A stretch of DNA of 64,000 nucleotides from Weeksellaceae bacterium (GTDB taxonomy: Bacteria; Bacteroidota; Bacteroidia; Flavobacteriales; Weeksellaceae), in the NCBI GenBank assembly GCA_022013695.1, contig JAKLPS010000020.1, positions 173,407-237,406 of the forward strand, written 5' to 3'. Below are positions 45,999 to 55,484 of the stretch, piece after piece. How positions within the stretch are numbered: position 1 is the first letter of the stretch; the number at the start of each line of letters is the position of its first letter. The notes below the pieces were generated by a model. The model was given only the letters and a program-made list of their open reading frames with translations. It searched no databases and was not told the origin of the DNA. Made by a program: the position numbers and the translations under genes.

Positions 45999-47765
45999 TT
46001 AGCGGTACATTCTGTCGTACAGATCTTGAAACTCTGCTTTGATTGCTTTTCTTTTCAGCTTAAGCGTTGGAGTGATGAGACCATCTTCTATCGTCCAGAC
46101 TTTAGGAGTCAGTTCTATTTTTTTGATTTGCTCCCATTTGCCAAGATGCTGGTTGATTTTTTCAATTTCCTTTTCAATTCTGGATTTGATGGCAGGATTG
46201 GCCGCAATTTCCTTCGGAGATTCCGTCACTTTTACATTGTGAAGGTCTGCCCAGTGTTTGGAAAAGACAAAATCTGGTTGTATGAGTGCGCAAGGCATTT
46301 TTTCACCATCGCCTACGACCATTATCTGCTCAATAAATTTCGACGCCTTGGCCAAGTTTTCGATGACTTGTGGCGCCACAAATTTTCCGCCAGAAGTTTT
46401 GAACATTTCTTTTTTCCGATCGGTAATGAAGAGGAAATTGTCCTCATCCAGCATCCCGATGTCACCAGTTCGGAAAAAGCCATCCTCTGTGAAAGCTTCT
46501 TTTGTCTTTTCTTCCGCTTTATAATAACCTTTAAAAACCGATGGCCCTTTTACTACGATTTCTCCGTCAGATTCTATTCGCACTTGTACGTTTTCTAATG
46601 GAGTCCCAACGGAACCGGCTTTCACATTTCCAGGACTGTTAACCGAAATTACTGGCGAAGTTTCCGTCAAGCCATAACCTTCCAAAATAGGAATGCCCGC
46701 TGCATGAAAAATAATGTTCAGTCGTTTTGACAGCGGTGCAGAGCCGGAAACCAGTGTGATGAAATTTCCACCCAAACCTTCTCTCCATTTTTTGAAAACC
46801 AATTTGTCTGCGATGACATGCATAAAGGATTTAGGTTTTCCGATTTCATATTTCTCAGCAATCCCAATAGACCAGAGAAAAATTTTCGCCTTTAGGCCGC
46901 CAGAGGCAGTTCCTTTGTTATAAATAGAGTCATAGACTTTTTCTACCACTCTTGGAACAACGGTCATGTAATGAGGTTTTACCTCGTTGACATTGTCCCC
47001 GATTTTGTCGATGCTTTCTGCAAAATAGACCGAAATACCATTGCTAAAATAGAGATAATACAGCATTCTTTCGAAAACGTGACAGATGGGAAGAAAACTC
47101 AGAGTTTTCAATTCCTTGTAGTCAATGCTTTTATCTTTTGGAATTCTCGGCGTGCTGGCAATCACGTTGGAAACGAGATTATTATGAGTCAATGGGACAC
47201 CTTTGGGTCTTCCCGTCGTTCCCGATGTGTAGATGATTGTTGCAACGTCGTCTGTATTAATGGCTTTGGCAAGATCGTCAACTTCGTCTTGAGTCAAGTC
47301 ATTTTCTCCAAGATCAAGAACCTCATTCCAGTTAGCAGCGCCATCGATCTCATCAAATGTAAAAACTCCAACGACAGAAGGAATTTGTGACTTTATTTTG
47401 GTGAGCTTTTTATAAAGTTCTTTGTCCGAAACAAAGCAATATTTAATCTCGGAATCATTGAAGATATAAATATAATCTTCCTCAGAAATGGAGGGATAGA
47501 CAGGAACGGTTACCACACCAATTTGCGAAATCCCAAGATCCATCACCGCCCATTCGGTTCTGTTATTGGTCGAAATAAGACCTATTTTGTCGCCAGGTTT
47601 GATACCCAATTTCAATAGACCGCGCGAGATCTTGTTCCCTTGGTTCACAAATTCCAGCGTAGAAGTTTTGATCCATTTTCCATTTTTTTTGGTAACCAGA
47701 CAATCATCTTTGGGGTATTTTTCCAGAACCTGTGCGGAAAAATCAAATATTCTTGTAACGTTCAT
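45999..47765 (-). CDS. Long-chain fatty acid-CoA ligase (AMP-forming)
   Basis: A 588-residue adenylate-forming enzyme that activates fatty acids to acyl-CoA for beta-oxidation or lipid synthesis. It has the P-loop YTSGTTGRPKGVPLTHNN (about 177-194), EGYGLTETSPVIS and the C-terminal FRTGDIGMLDEDNFLFITDRKKEM hinge. This is the FadD15-like class used in Bacteroidota. Its start is divergent from the acyl-CoA dehydrogenase gene with 148 bases between, so both may be coregulated. Confidence 0.94.
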   Translation of the reverse strand: MNVTRIFDFSAQVLEKYPKDDCLVTKKNGKWIKTSTLEFVNQGNKISRGLLKLGIKPGDKIGLISTNNRTEWAVMDLGISQIGVVTVPVYPSISEEDYIYIFNDSEIKYCFVSDKELYKKLTKIKSQIPSVVGVFTFDEIDGAANWNEVLDLGENDLTQDEVDDLAKAINTDDVATIIYTSGTTGRPKGVPLTHNNLVSNVIASTPRIPKDKSIDYKELKTLSFLPICHVFERMLYYLYFSNGISVYFAESIDKIGDNVNEVKPHYMTVVPRVVEKVYDSIYNKGTASGGLKAKIFLWSIGIAEKYEIGKPKSFMHVIADKLVFKKWREGLGGNFITLVSGSAPLSKRLNIIFHAAGIPILEGYGLTETSPVISVNSPGNVKAGSVGTPLENVQVRIESDGEIVVKGPSVFKGYYKAEEKTKEAFTEDGFFRTGDIGMLDEDNFLFITDRKKEMFKTSGGKFVAPQVIENLAKASKFIEQIMVVGDGEKMPCALIQPDFVFSKHWADLHNVKVTESPKEIAANPAIKSRIEKEIEKINQHLGKWEQIKKIELTPKVWTIEDGLITPTLKLKRKAIKAEFQDLYDRMYR

Positions 47766-47913
47766 AGGATAATGTTGTTAATATATTATTAAAATAAAGT
47801 TTACATTGTGGTAAATATAATTTTTTTTTGTGAGGTAACAAAATGCTTTATTTTGCCTTGCTTTTTTGACAAAAAGTTTATATTTACGGAAGAAAATTAT
47901 AATAAAAAACCTT

Positions 47914-49056
47914 ATGGATTTCAATCTTACAGAAGAGCAACAGATGATTCAACAAGCCGCACGAGATTTTGCGCACGCAGAGCTACTGCAAGGTGTTATA
48001 GAAAGAGATAGAGAACAAAAATTCCCCTACGAAGCCGTCAAAAAAATGGGCGAAATGGGGTTTTTGGGAATGATGGTGGATCCGAAATACGGCGGTGCAG
48101 GCTTGGACAGCATGTCTTACGTTTTGGCTATGGAAGAAATCTCCAAAATAGATGCTTCGGCGGCCGTGGTCATGTCTGTGAACAATTCTTTGGTCTGCGC
48201 AGGGATAGAGAAATTTGCCAGCGAAGAACAAAAAATGAAATATCTGAAACCGCTCGCCAGTGGCGAAGTGATTGGCGCCTTTGCCCTGTCAGAGCCAGAA
48301 GCGGGGTCAGATGCCACGTCTCAAGCCACCACTGCCGAAGACAAAGGCGATTATTATTTATTAAATGGGACCAAAAACTGGATCACCAATGGTGGAAATG
48401 CCACCTATTATGTTGTGATCGCACAGACTCATCCCGAGAAAAAACATAAAGGCATCAACGCATTCATCGTGGAACGAGGTTGGGAAGGCTTCCAAGTAGG
48501 GAAGAAAGAAGATAAATTGGGAATCCGGGGAAGCGATACGCATTCTTTGATGTTTACCGATGTGAAAGTTCCTAAGGAAAACAGAATTGGCGAAGACGGT
48601 TTCGGATTTGCCTTTGCGATGGCTGTGCTGAATGGTGGCAGAATTGGGATCGCATCTCAGGCTTTGGGAATCGCTTCTGGTGCTTATGAGTTATCTCTAA
48701 AGTATGCGAAAGAAAGAAAATCGTTCGGGACAGAAATCATCAATCATCAGGCGATTGCTTTCAAACTGGCCGATATGCACGTGAGTATTATGGCTGCAAG
48801 AATGTTGATTTACAAAGCTGCGGCTGAAAAAGATGAAGGCAAAGATATCTCAGAAAGTGGTGCAATGGCAAAATTATATGCATCTCAGGTTGCGATGGAT
48901 ACTACGATTGAAGCGGTTCAAATCCACGGCGGTTATGGCTATGTGAAAGAATATCACGTGGAAAGGATGATGCGCGATGCCAAAATCACCCAAATCTACG
49001 AAGGCACGTCCGAGATCCAAAAGATTGTGATTTCCAGAGCGATTGCGAAAAAATAG
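47914..49056 (+). CDS. Acyl-CoA dehydrogenase, short-chain type
   Basis: A 380-residue flavoenzyme introducing the 2,3-double bond in acyl-CoA. It has FALSEPEAGSDATSQ for FAD/substrate binding and the catalytic Glu in ITQIYEGTSEIQKIVISRAI, with an ACADS/butyryl-CoA-type length and no extension. I chose ATG 47914 (MDFNLTEEQQM), the family start; an ATG 48 bases upstream adds 16 basic, non-family residues. It is divergent from the acyl-CoA ligase and followed by a long-stem terminator. It differs from the long-chain enzyme at 1.5-3.3 kb. Confidence 0.94.
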   Translation: MDFNLTEEQQMIQQAARDFAHAELLQGVIERDREQKFPYEAVKKMGEMGFLGMMVDPKYGGAGLDSMSYVLAMEEISKIDASAAVVMSVNNSLVCAGIEKFASEEQKMKYLKPLASGEVIGAFALSEPEAGSDATSQATTAEDKGDYYLLNGTKNWITNGGNATYYVVIAQTHPEKKHKGINAFIVERGWEGFQVGKKEDKLGIRGSDTHSLMFTDVKVPKENRIGEDGFGFAFAMAVLNGGRIGIASQALGIASGAYELSLKYAKERKSFGTEIINHQAIAFKLADMHVSIMAARMLIYKAAAEKDEGKDISESGAMAKLYASQVAMDTTIEAVQIHGGYGYVKEYHVERMMRDAKITQIYEGTSEIQKIVISRAIAKK

Positions 49057-49097
49057 ATTAGCAAAATTTTCACTACAAAAACGGATCTAATAATTAA

Positions 49098-49135
49098 AAA
49101 AATCTTGTCAAAGTTTATAATTTGGCAAGATTTTT
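49098..49135 (+). terminator. Terminator of the short-chain acyl-CoA dehydrogenase gene
   Basis: A roughly 15-bp stem built on AAAAATCTTG / CAAGATTTTT with one G-U pair, followed by a T-rich tail. Confidence 0.85.
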
Positions 49136-49206
49136 ATTTAAAACCATTGCAAAACGTGAGTCAAGATGTTTAAGTTAGGGCACTATTTTTTTTCACAATT
49201 TTTAAC

Positions 49207-49225
49207 TGTAATTAATTTTGTTACA
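49207..49225. promoter_or_regulatory. Rrf2 operator candidate 1, TGTAA-N9-TTACA
   Basis: A palindromic half-site pair lies 30 bases upstream of the Rrf2-family start codon. The same layout recurs before the next gene. Confidence 0.65.
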
Positions 49226-49254
49226 ATTAAAATTAGTTCTAAATTTGTTTTAAG

Positions 49255-49665
49255 ATGAGCAACACAAGATTTGCAACTGCAATCCATATAATGATACTTC
49301 TGTCGAAAGATTCACAACGATGGCACACGTCTGACTGGCTGGCAGCAAGCATCAACATTAATCCGGCGATGGTGCGCAAAGAACTGATAAATCTGAAAAA
49401 AGCCGGTCTGGTAGAGAGTCGGTTGGGAAAAGACGGCGGCGTCAGAATTGGCAAATATGCAGAAGAAATCAGTGTTGCAGAAATTTATCAGGCGATAAAA
49501 AGTTCAGAAATCCTTGGTAAAAAAAATCAACATCCTAATCCGATCTGTACGATTGGAAAAGACATTAATAAGAACTTGGATGCTTTATTTTCAGAAACCG
49601 ACGATTTGGTGTCCCAATTTTTGAAAAGTAAAAAACTATCCGATTTTAGCGATCAGTTCGAGTAA
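49255..49665 (+). CDS. Rrf2-family transcriptional regulator, YwnA-like
   Basis: A 136-residue winged-helix regulator starting NTRFATAIHIMILLSKD, with the recognition region NINPAMVRKELINLKKAGLVESRLGKDGGVRI. It has only one Cys (PICTIG) and lacks the three-Cys cluster of IscR, so it is not an Fe-S sensor of that kind; single-Cys members sense thiol or electrophile stress in some bacteria. A downstream gene encodes an NAD(P)-binding protein, reproducing the ywnA-ywnB pair of Bacillus. Both genes carry the same palindrome. Confidence 0.9.
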   Translation: MSNTRFATAIHIMILLSKDSQRWHTSDWLAASININPAMVRKELINLKKAGLVESRLGKDGGVRIGKYAEEISVAEIYQAIKSSEILGKKNQHPNPICTIGKDINKNLDALFSETDDLVSQFLKSKKLSDFSDQFE

Positions 49666-49682
49666 AAATTTTTATGAAAAAA

Positions 49683-49701
49683 TGTAACAAATTATATTAC
49701 A
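49683..49701. promoter_or_regulatory. Rrf2 operator candidate 2, TGTAA-N9-TTACA
   Basis: It has the same half sites and spacing as the site at 49207-49225 and lies 20 bases upstream of the NAD(P)-binding protein gene. Confidence 0.65.
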
Positions 49702-49720
49702 ATTAATTAAAGTAAATATT

Positions 49721-50374
49721 ATGAGCAAAAAAGTAGCAGTAATCGGAGCCACAGGCTTCGTAGGACAACACATCGTAAACGAGCTTGCAAACCGCGGCTG
49801 CGAAGTGAATGCCATCGCGAGAGACGTCTCCAAAATAGAACCGAGAGACAACGTGCATCCCATCAGCGCAGATGTGAATCAGGTGGACGAATTAGCAAAA
49901 GTTCTGGAAGGAAATGACGCCGTGATCAGCGCTTTCAATCCGGGATGGAATAACCCAAATATCTACGAAGATTTTTTGAAGGGTAGTCAAAATATCGAAA
50001 AAGCGGTGGAGAAATCAGGCGTTAAGCGATTCATCACCGTTGGCGGTGCCGGCAGTCTCTACATTGATGGCCAACAGGTGGTCGATGGGCCTCACGTGCC
50101 GGAAGAGATCAAACCGGCTTCGCAATCCGCAAGAGATTATCTGGAAATCATCAAAAAGAACGATGTGCTGGACTGGACATTTTTCTCTCCGGCCATCGAG
50201 ATGAATCAGGAGACCGCCGGCGTGCGAAGAGGCACTTACAGAATTGGATTGGAAAATCCGGTCTTCGACGAGAATGGACGAAACGTTTTGTCGGTAGAAG
50301 ACGTGGCCGTTGCTTTGGTGGACGAGCTGGAGCAAAATAGATTTATCAGAAAACGCTTTACAGCAGGATATTAA
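49721..50374 (+). CDS. NAD(P)H-binding protein, NmrA/YwnB-like
   Basis: A 217-residue atypical short-chain-dehydrogenase fold with the nucleotide-binding motif VIGATGFVGQHIV at the N-terminus and VKRFITVGGAGSLY; the usual Tyr-x-x-x-Lys catalytic pair is not obvious, which fits the NmrA-like sensor/reductase group. It ends 38 bases before a terminator. Its neighbour is an Rrf2 regulator, so a redox-stress role is likely. The substrate is unknown. Confidence 0.88.
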   Translation: MSKKVAVIGATGFVGQHIVNELANRGCEVNAIARDVSKIEPRDNVHPISADVNQVDELAKVLEGNDAVISAFNPGWNNPNIYEDFLKGSQNIEKAVEKSGVKRFITVGGAGSLYIDGQQVVDGPHVPEEIKPASQSARDYLEIIKKNDVLDWTFFSPAIEMNQETAGVRRGTYRIGLENPVFDENGRNVLSVEDVAVALVDELEQNRFIRKRFTAGY

Positions 50375-50411
50375 ATCGAGTTTTTAATTATTTTCGCTAT
50401 TTAATTCGTAA

Positions 50412-50452
50412 AAATAACCCTTTCAACGTCTCGAATGTTGAAAGGGTTATTT
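50412..50452. terminator. Strong bidirectional terminator
   Basis: A perfect 16-bp stem (AAATAACCCTTTCAAC with its complement) and a 9-base loop lie between two convergent genes. T-rich sequence follows on both strands. Confidence 0.9.
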
Positions 50453-50532
50453 GTTATTGATCGATTCCAATCCTTCTATGATCTGGAAGTCAAAAGAACT
50501 ACCTAATAAAATAAATCAACTCTCATTAAATC

Positions 50533-51888
50533 TTATTTCTCGTAAACCAAATACCCAAAAGCATCCAGACTGACACCGGAACCTTTGAGCAGCTCATTTT
50601 TAGATTTCGAAAATACATTTTTGAAAGTGCCGGCAACATTGTCATCGTCCAATTTAAAATTAACAGGATCTTTGGTGGTATTAATTAAAACCAAAACTTC
50701 TCGGTCGCCATTTTTCCTGAGATAAGCCAAGATTTTTTCGTTGGCATCGGTATTGACCCAAAAAGTGGTCACGGCCGGATCGCCGCCTCGCAGCGCAGGA
50801 TTTTCGGATTTCAATTCGAATAGCGTTCGGTAAAAATCTTCCAATTCATATTTCCCCGTCCAAGGAATCGGGTCTTTCTCGAAGAACTCCAGCCGTTTGT
50901 TTTTCATTGGCAGCTCTTGGCCATTGTAGAGCAAGGGAACGCCGTTCCACGTTGCCGAGAAAACGGCTAATGCAGGCGCAAAATCGCCGTACTTTTCATA
51001 TTCTGTTCCGTTCCAGGAGTTTTCGTCGTGATTGCTGGTAAACCACGCTCTCATCGAGTTGTCGCCCAATCTTGAATATTGCTCCAAAAGATTTTTGAGC
51101 TCAGAGAGCGGCAAATGCTTTTGATAAAAATCCTGCGTGAGGTGCATCCACTTCCAAGTGTAGCTCGCATCGAAAACTTTTCCATATTCGGGCGCCTCCA
51201 GCTCATCAAATTCGCCGAGGAAGAAGAGGGGTTTCAGTTTTTCTACTTCCGGCCGTGCCTGTTGCCAGAAATCGACTTCCACCCAGCTGGCAAGATCGCA
51301 CCGGAAGCCGTCGATATTGGTTTCCTTTACCCAATATTTCATCGCTTCTATCATCGCGAGGCGCATTTCTTTGTTGGAGTAGTCTAGTTCTATGATGTCA
51401 TCCATTCCGCTGGCTTTGTGGAAACTTCCGTCGGCATCTTTCAGATAATATTCCGGATGAGACTTGGTCCAGACGTGATCCCAGCCCGTGTGATTGGCCA
51501 CCCAATCGATAATGACTTTGAATCCAATTCGGTGCGCCTCGTCCACCAGATGTTTGAAGGTTTCCAAGGTTCCGAACTCCGGATTGATCGACGTATAATC
51601 CGCTGCCGCGTACTGACTGCCGAGGCTTCCCTTCTTGTTGAGTTGCGCAATGGGCGTGATAGGCATCAACCAAAGCGTTTTTACGCCCATTTTTTTGAGT
51701 CTCGGAAGATTTTTTTCGAAAGCGGCAAAAGTACCTTCGGGCGTGTACTGTCGTATGTTGACTTCGTAGATATTGGTGGTTTTTTTCCAGTCTTGTGGGT
51801 TTTCCATAGATGTTTTTTCGGTGGGTTTCAGGGTTTTGCAGGATAATAGTAAAGCGGCGATTGCCGGCAGAAGAATCAGCTTTTTCAT
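50533..51888 (-). CDS. GH13 alpha-amylase lipoprotein
   Basis: A 451-residue glycoside hydrolase. The lipobox ALLLSC puts lipidation near Cys17, so it is envelope-anchored, probably facing the cell surface. The four GH13 regions are present: DWVANHTG, GFRCDLA (Asp nucleophile), FLGEFDE (Glu acid/base) and FTSNHDEN. The C-terminal beta-sandwich region follows. Substrate: alpha-glucans such as starch, or maltodextrins. No susC/susD-type genes are near, so it is a stand-alone enzyme. A terminator lies downstream. Confidence 0.94.
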   Translation of the reverse strand: MKKLILLPAIAALLLSCKTLKPTEKTSMENPQDWKKTTNIYEVNIRQYTPEGTFAAFEKNLPRLKKMGVKTLWLMPITPIAQLNKKGSLGSQYAAADYTSINPEFGTLETFKHLVDEAHRIGFKVIIDWVANHTGWDHVWTKSHPEYYLKDADGSFHKASGMDDIIELDYSNKEMRLAMIEAMKYWVKETNIDGFRCDLASWVEVDFWQQARPEVEKLKPLFFLGEFDELEAPEYGKVFDASYTWKWMHLTQDFYQKHLPLSELKNLLEQYSRLGDNSMRAWFTSNHDENSWNGTEYEKYGDFAPALAVFSATWNGVPLLYNGQELPMKNKRLEFFEKDPIPWTGKYELEDFYRTLFELKSENPALRGGDPAVTTFWVNTDANEKILAYLRKNGDREVLVLINTTKDPVNFKLDDDNVAGTFKNVFSKSKNELLKGSGVSLDAFGYLVYEK

Positions 51889-52221
51889 CTGTATATCTTT
51901 AATTTTTTATGATCCAAATGCAACACTTTCGGGAGATTGTTCATTTGAAAAATCTTTTCCGTTGGCTATTGCGGGATCTTGCAGTCTATTTTGTAAATGT
52001 AATAAAAAATGAGAAAGCTTCAAAAATTTGCATCTGAGATGATTAATTTCTTTTTTGATAGACGCGGTTTTGCGGTTCAGGATTTCAAATTATAATATAT
52101 CTCCAATTAATCAGCCTTGGATAATATCTTTTCCCTATTTTCGTTGGAAAGGAAATGCATTTTGTCAAGATCCCGCTTGCACAAGAATCTTAAAGACAAA
52201 ATTTAGAAAATTCTATCAAGG
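51889..52221. other. Intergenic stretch between divergent amylase and TPR genes
   Basis: There is no gene or RNA I can support. It must hold both promoters, but no clear TAnnTTTG box stands out. An exact 11-base word GCGGGATCTTG (51971-51981) recurs inverted at 52166-52176. Confidence 0.5.
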
Positions 52222-55194
52222 ATGAATTCAAAAAAAATAGTACTTGCTTCAATGATTTCTTTTTATGGAATTACCGAAGCGCAACAATCTCAATATTTTA
52301 CAAAAAACGAAGATTATCATTTCACCTTGGCCGATGATCTCTACCGGACCAAAATCTACAACGCTTCGCAATACGAATTTTCCAAACAATATTTTTACAA
52401 CAAGGATCTCAGCAATGCCCGAAAAGAGGCTTCGGCGTTTTTCAGCAACGTGATTGGCGTGATTCTGCAGCAACAATATGCGGAAGAAGGCTTGAACGCT
52501 TTTATGAAAGAATATCCGAATTCAGCTTATTTTGCGCAGGCAAACGGCCCTTTGGCGGATTATTATTTGTCCAAAAAAGATTTTGAAAAAGCGTTGGCCA
52601 CTTTGCAAAAAGTCAATCAGGCGCAGCTGAGCCTCGAGGAAAATACGCAACATATTATGAAGTTGGGTTACGCCAAGTTTATGACCGGCGATTCTGCAGG
52701 CGCGATCGAGGCTTTGGAAGAATCCTTCAAATCTGCAGATGAAGCCAGCAAATCGGCAATTGCTTATATGTTGGGACATTTGTATTATGCTGACAAACAG
52801 AACGATGAAGCTTTCAGCTATTTCGATCAGATTAAAAATAATGAGGAATATGCGCATCTTGTGAAACCGTATTATGTTCAGATGTATTACAATCAAAAGA
52901 ATTATGACCTTGCAATTTCAGAAGGAAATGATCTTATAAATAATGGAAAATCAACAAGTTACGATGCGGAAATCCATAAGATAGTGGGCGAAAGTTATTT
53001 TATGAAAGGCGATTATCAATCGGCTTATCCACATCTCAAATTATTTTTGGACAAAGAGCCAACGCCCTCAGAATCTGATCTTTACGAAATAGGATTTGTG
53101 GCCGCTCAGTTACAGAAAAATGAGGAAGCCGTCGGCTATTACAACCAATTGATCAACAGCAATTCTCCGTTGGCGCAAAACGCTTATTACCAGCTCGGGA
53201 ATGCATATTTGGAAACCGGAAAAAAGCAGGAAGCTTTGTCGGCTTATCGGAATGCTTCGCAAATGAATTATGACCCGAAAGTTCAACAATTGGCTTTGGA
53301 ACAATACGCAAAATTGAGTTACGAACTGGGAAATCCGTTTGAGAATTCATCAAAAGTAATCCAGAGATATATTGATAAATATCCGAAGAGTGCGAAAATT
53401 CAGGAAATGAAATCGCTTTTGGTGAAATCTTATCTGTATTCCGGAGATTACAAAGCCACTTTGGAAGCACTTGGAAAGCTTGATCAGAAAACGAACGAGA
53501 CCAAGAAAATAGAGCAGGAGGTTTCCTATCTTTTGGGTTCTGAGGAATTCAATAAAGGGAATTTTGATCTTGCTGAAACTTATTTCAAACAAAGTCTCCA
53601 GTACAATCTCAATAAAGATTTTTACAAGAAAGCGCAATATTGGTTGGGTCAAACTTACTATCAAAAAGGCGATTATAAATCAGCGATTGCGACTTACACC
53701 AAGCTCGAAAACGAAACGGCTGAAGGATTTCCTGAACGTGAACAATTGGATTACGATTTAGGTTACGCCTATTTTAAACTCAAGGATTTTGTGCATGCTC
53801 AGGAATATTTTAAGGAATATTTGAGATTTCCGAAACAGGAATTCAAGGCAGATGCAGAATTGCGTTTGGCCGATACTTATTATGCTAACAATCAATTGAA
53901 TGAAGCTTTAGAGATTTATAATAAAACTGAAAACGCCAGCGATTATACTTTGTATCAGAAATCTTTGGCTTTAGGTTTCAAAGGCGATACGGTTGCTAAG
54001 ATTTCGGAATTGAAAAGCTTAATTTCAAAATATCCCAAATCGGAATATGTTGATGATGCGAATTATGAAATAGCAACAGCTTATGCACAAAACGACGATT
54101 TTGATAATTCAAATTCATACTTCGAAAAAGTCATCCAATCAAGTCCGGACAAAGACTTAGTTGCCAATTCCCAGATTTACAGAGCTCAAAATTACATCGA
54201 TCAAGATCAAACTGATAAGGCGATTGCTGAATTCCAGCTTTTGGCAAATCAATATAAAAATACAGCCTTTGCAGAGAAAATAGTTTTGGCTTCCAAACCT
54301 GCTTTCGTGAAAAAAGGCGACGTTGCCGGTTATGAAAATTTTGCTAAAACTTTGAATGTGAAAGTTGATAGTTCGGAGATCAATGAGATTAATTTCAATT
54401 GGGCGCAGGAAAGTTTTGCTAAGAAAGATTATGCGAAAGCCGTTGCTTATTATGAAAAATATCTGGATCAAAGTCCGAGTGGCGACAATTTTTTCAAATC
54501 TCAATATGAGTTGGGCGAAAGTTATTATCAGTTAAAACAAATTGACAAAGCGATGTTGCCGTTGCAAAATGTGGCTGATTTTCAAAATGATTATCAGCAG
54601 GATGCGCAGGTTCGATTGGCTCAGATCTACATTTCGCAGGATAAAATTGCAGATGCGAAAAAATATCTGGAACAACTTGCCAACTCCACGAATGTGAATA
54701 TCAAAAACTTCGCTTCGGTAGAATTAATGAAGATCTACGCGGACGAAAAGAACTTTGCCGAAGCGGAAAAATTTGCCAATGCAGTAATCTCAAACTCAAA
54801 AAATTCGGCGGCAACATTGGAGCAGGCGAAAGTCATCAAAGCAAGAAGTCTGATGCAACAATCGAAAGATAAAGAGGCGCAAACAGCTTACACAGCTTTG
54901 GAAAAATCTTCCAACACAGAAGTTGCGGCGGAAGCTCTTTACGCAAAAGCCTTCTATCAAAACAAAGGAAAAGTTTTCAAGTCGTCCAACGAAACGATTT
55001 TCAAACTGGCAAATAATTACGCTTCGGAAGAGTATTGGGGCGCAAAAGCTTTGGTCATAATGGCGAAAAATTATCTGGCTTTGAAAGATAATTATCAGGC
55101 GAGTTACACTTTGGATGAGATCATCAATAATTACGGTGATTTCCCTGAAGTTGTGGCGGAGGCGAAGGAAGTGAAATCGCAGATTAAGAAGTAA
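52222..55194 (+). CDS. Large tetratricopeptide-repeat protein, exported
   Basis: A 990-residue protein with a signal peptide (MNSKKIVLASMISFYGITEAQQ), then about 25 TPR-like helical pairs across its whole length (for example AQYWLGQTYYQKGDYKSAIATYTKLEN and DYDLGYAYFKLKDFVHAQEYFKEYL). It has no other domain and is likely a periplasmic scaffold. It lies 290 bases upstream, on the same strand, of an outer-membrane barrel gene, with 72-bp repeats in between; the pair is probably functionally linked. Its exact role is unknown. Confidence 0.92.
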   Translation: MNSKKIVLASMISFYGITEAQQSQYFTKNEDYHFTLADDLYRTKIYNASQYEFSKQYFYNKDLSNARKEASAFFSNVIGVILQQQYAEEGLNAFMKEYPNSAYFAQANGPLADYYLSKKDFEKALATLQKVNQAQLSLEENTQHIMKLGYAKFMTGDSAGAIEALEESFKSADEASKSAIAYMLGHLYYADKQNDEAFSYFDQIKNNEEYAHLVKPYYVQMYYNQKNYDLAISEGNDLINNGKSTSYDAEIHKIVGESYFMKGDYQSAYPHLKLFLDKEPTPSESDLYEIGFVAAQLQKNEEAVGYYNQLINSNSPLAQNAYYQLGNAYLETGKKQEALSAYRNASQMNYDPKVQQLALEQYAKLSYELGNPFENSSKVIQRYIDKYPKSAKIQEMKSLLVKSYLYSGDYKATLEALGKLDQKTNETKKIEQEVSYLLGSEEFNKGNFDLAETYFKQSLQYNLNKDFYKKAQYWLGQTYYQKGDYKSAIATYTKLENETAEGFPEREQLDYDLGYAYFKLKDFVHAQEYFKEYLRFPKQEFKADAELRLADTYYANNQLNEALEIYNKTENASDYTLYQKSLALGFKGDTVAKISELKSLISKYPKSEYVDDANYEIATAYAQNDDFDNSNSYFEKVIQSSPDKDLVANSQIYRAQNYIDQDQTDKAIAEFQLLANQYKNTAFAEKIVLASKPAFVKKGDVAGYENFAKTLNVKVDSSEINEINFNWAQESFAKKDYAKAVAYYEKYLDQSPSGDNFFKSQYELGESYYQLKQIDKAMLPLQNVADFQNDYQQDAQVRLAQIYISQDKIADAKKYLEQLANSTNVNIKNFASVELMKIYADEKNFAEAEKFANAVISNSKNSAATLEQAKVIKARSLMQQSKDKEAQTAYTALEKSSNTEVAAEALYAKAFYQNKGKVFKSSNETIFKLANNYASEEYWGAKALVIMAKNYLALKDNYQASYTLDEIINNYGDFPEVVAEAKEVKSQIKK

Positions 55195-55200
55195 TATGAA

Positions 55201-55464
55201 AGTCCCGGAGGGACGACTTAGCATAGAATAGGATGAAATCCTATTAAATTTAAATTTACAATTATAAAGCGAAGTCCCGGAGGGACGACTTAGCCCAGAA
55301 TAGGATGAAATCCTATTAAATTTGAATTTACAATTATAAAGCGAAGTCCCGGAGGGACGACTTAGCACAGAATAGGATGAAATCCTATTATATTTAAATT
55401 TACAATTATAAAGCGAAGTCCCGGAGGGACGACTTAGTCCAGAATAGGATGAAATCCTATTAAA
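55201..55464. repeat. Tandem array of four 72-bp hairpin-bearing repeats
   Basis: Units start at 55201, 55273, 55345 and 55417 with an exact 72-base period; the fourth stops after about 48 bases. Each has two perfect hairpins: GTCCC-GGA-GGGAC, and AATAGGAT-GAA-ATCCTATT. An AT-rich spacer follows (AAATTTAAATTTACAATTAT). Copies differ at only a few bases, mainly between the hairpins (CAT, CCC, CAC or TCC). Because 72 is 24 codons, the minus strand gives a repeated open peptide that is unlikely to be made. It resembles REP-like elements. Confidence 0.9.
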
Positions 55465-55484
55465 TATTACAACAAAAATTAAAA

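Noticed and set aside
55201..55464. CRISPR array
   Set aside because: The units are whole near-identical 72-bp repeats with no variable spacers and no cas genes nearby.
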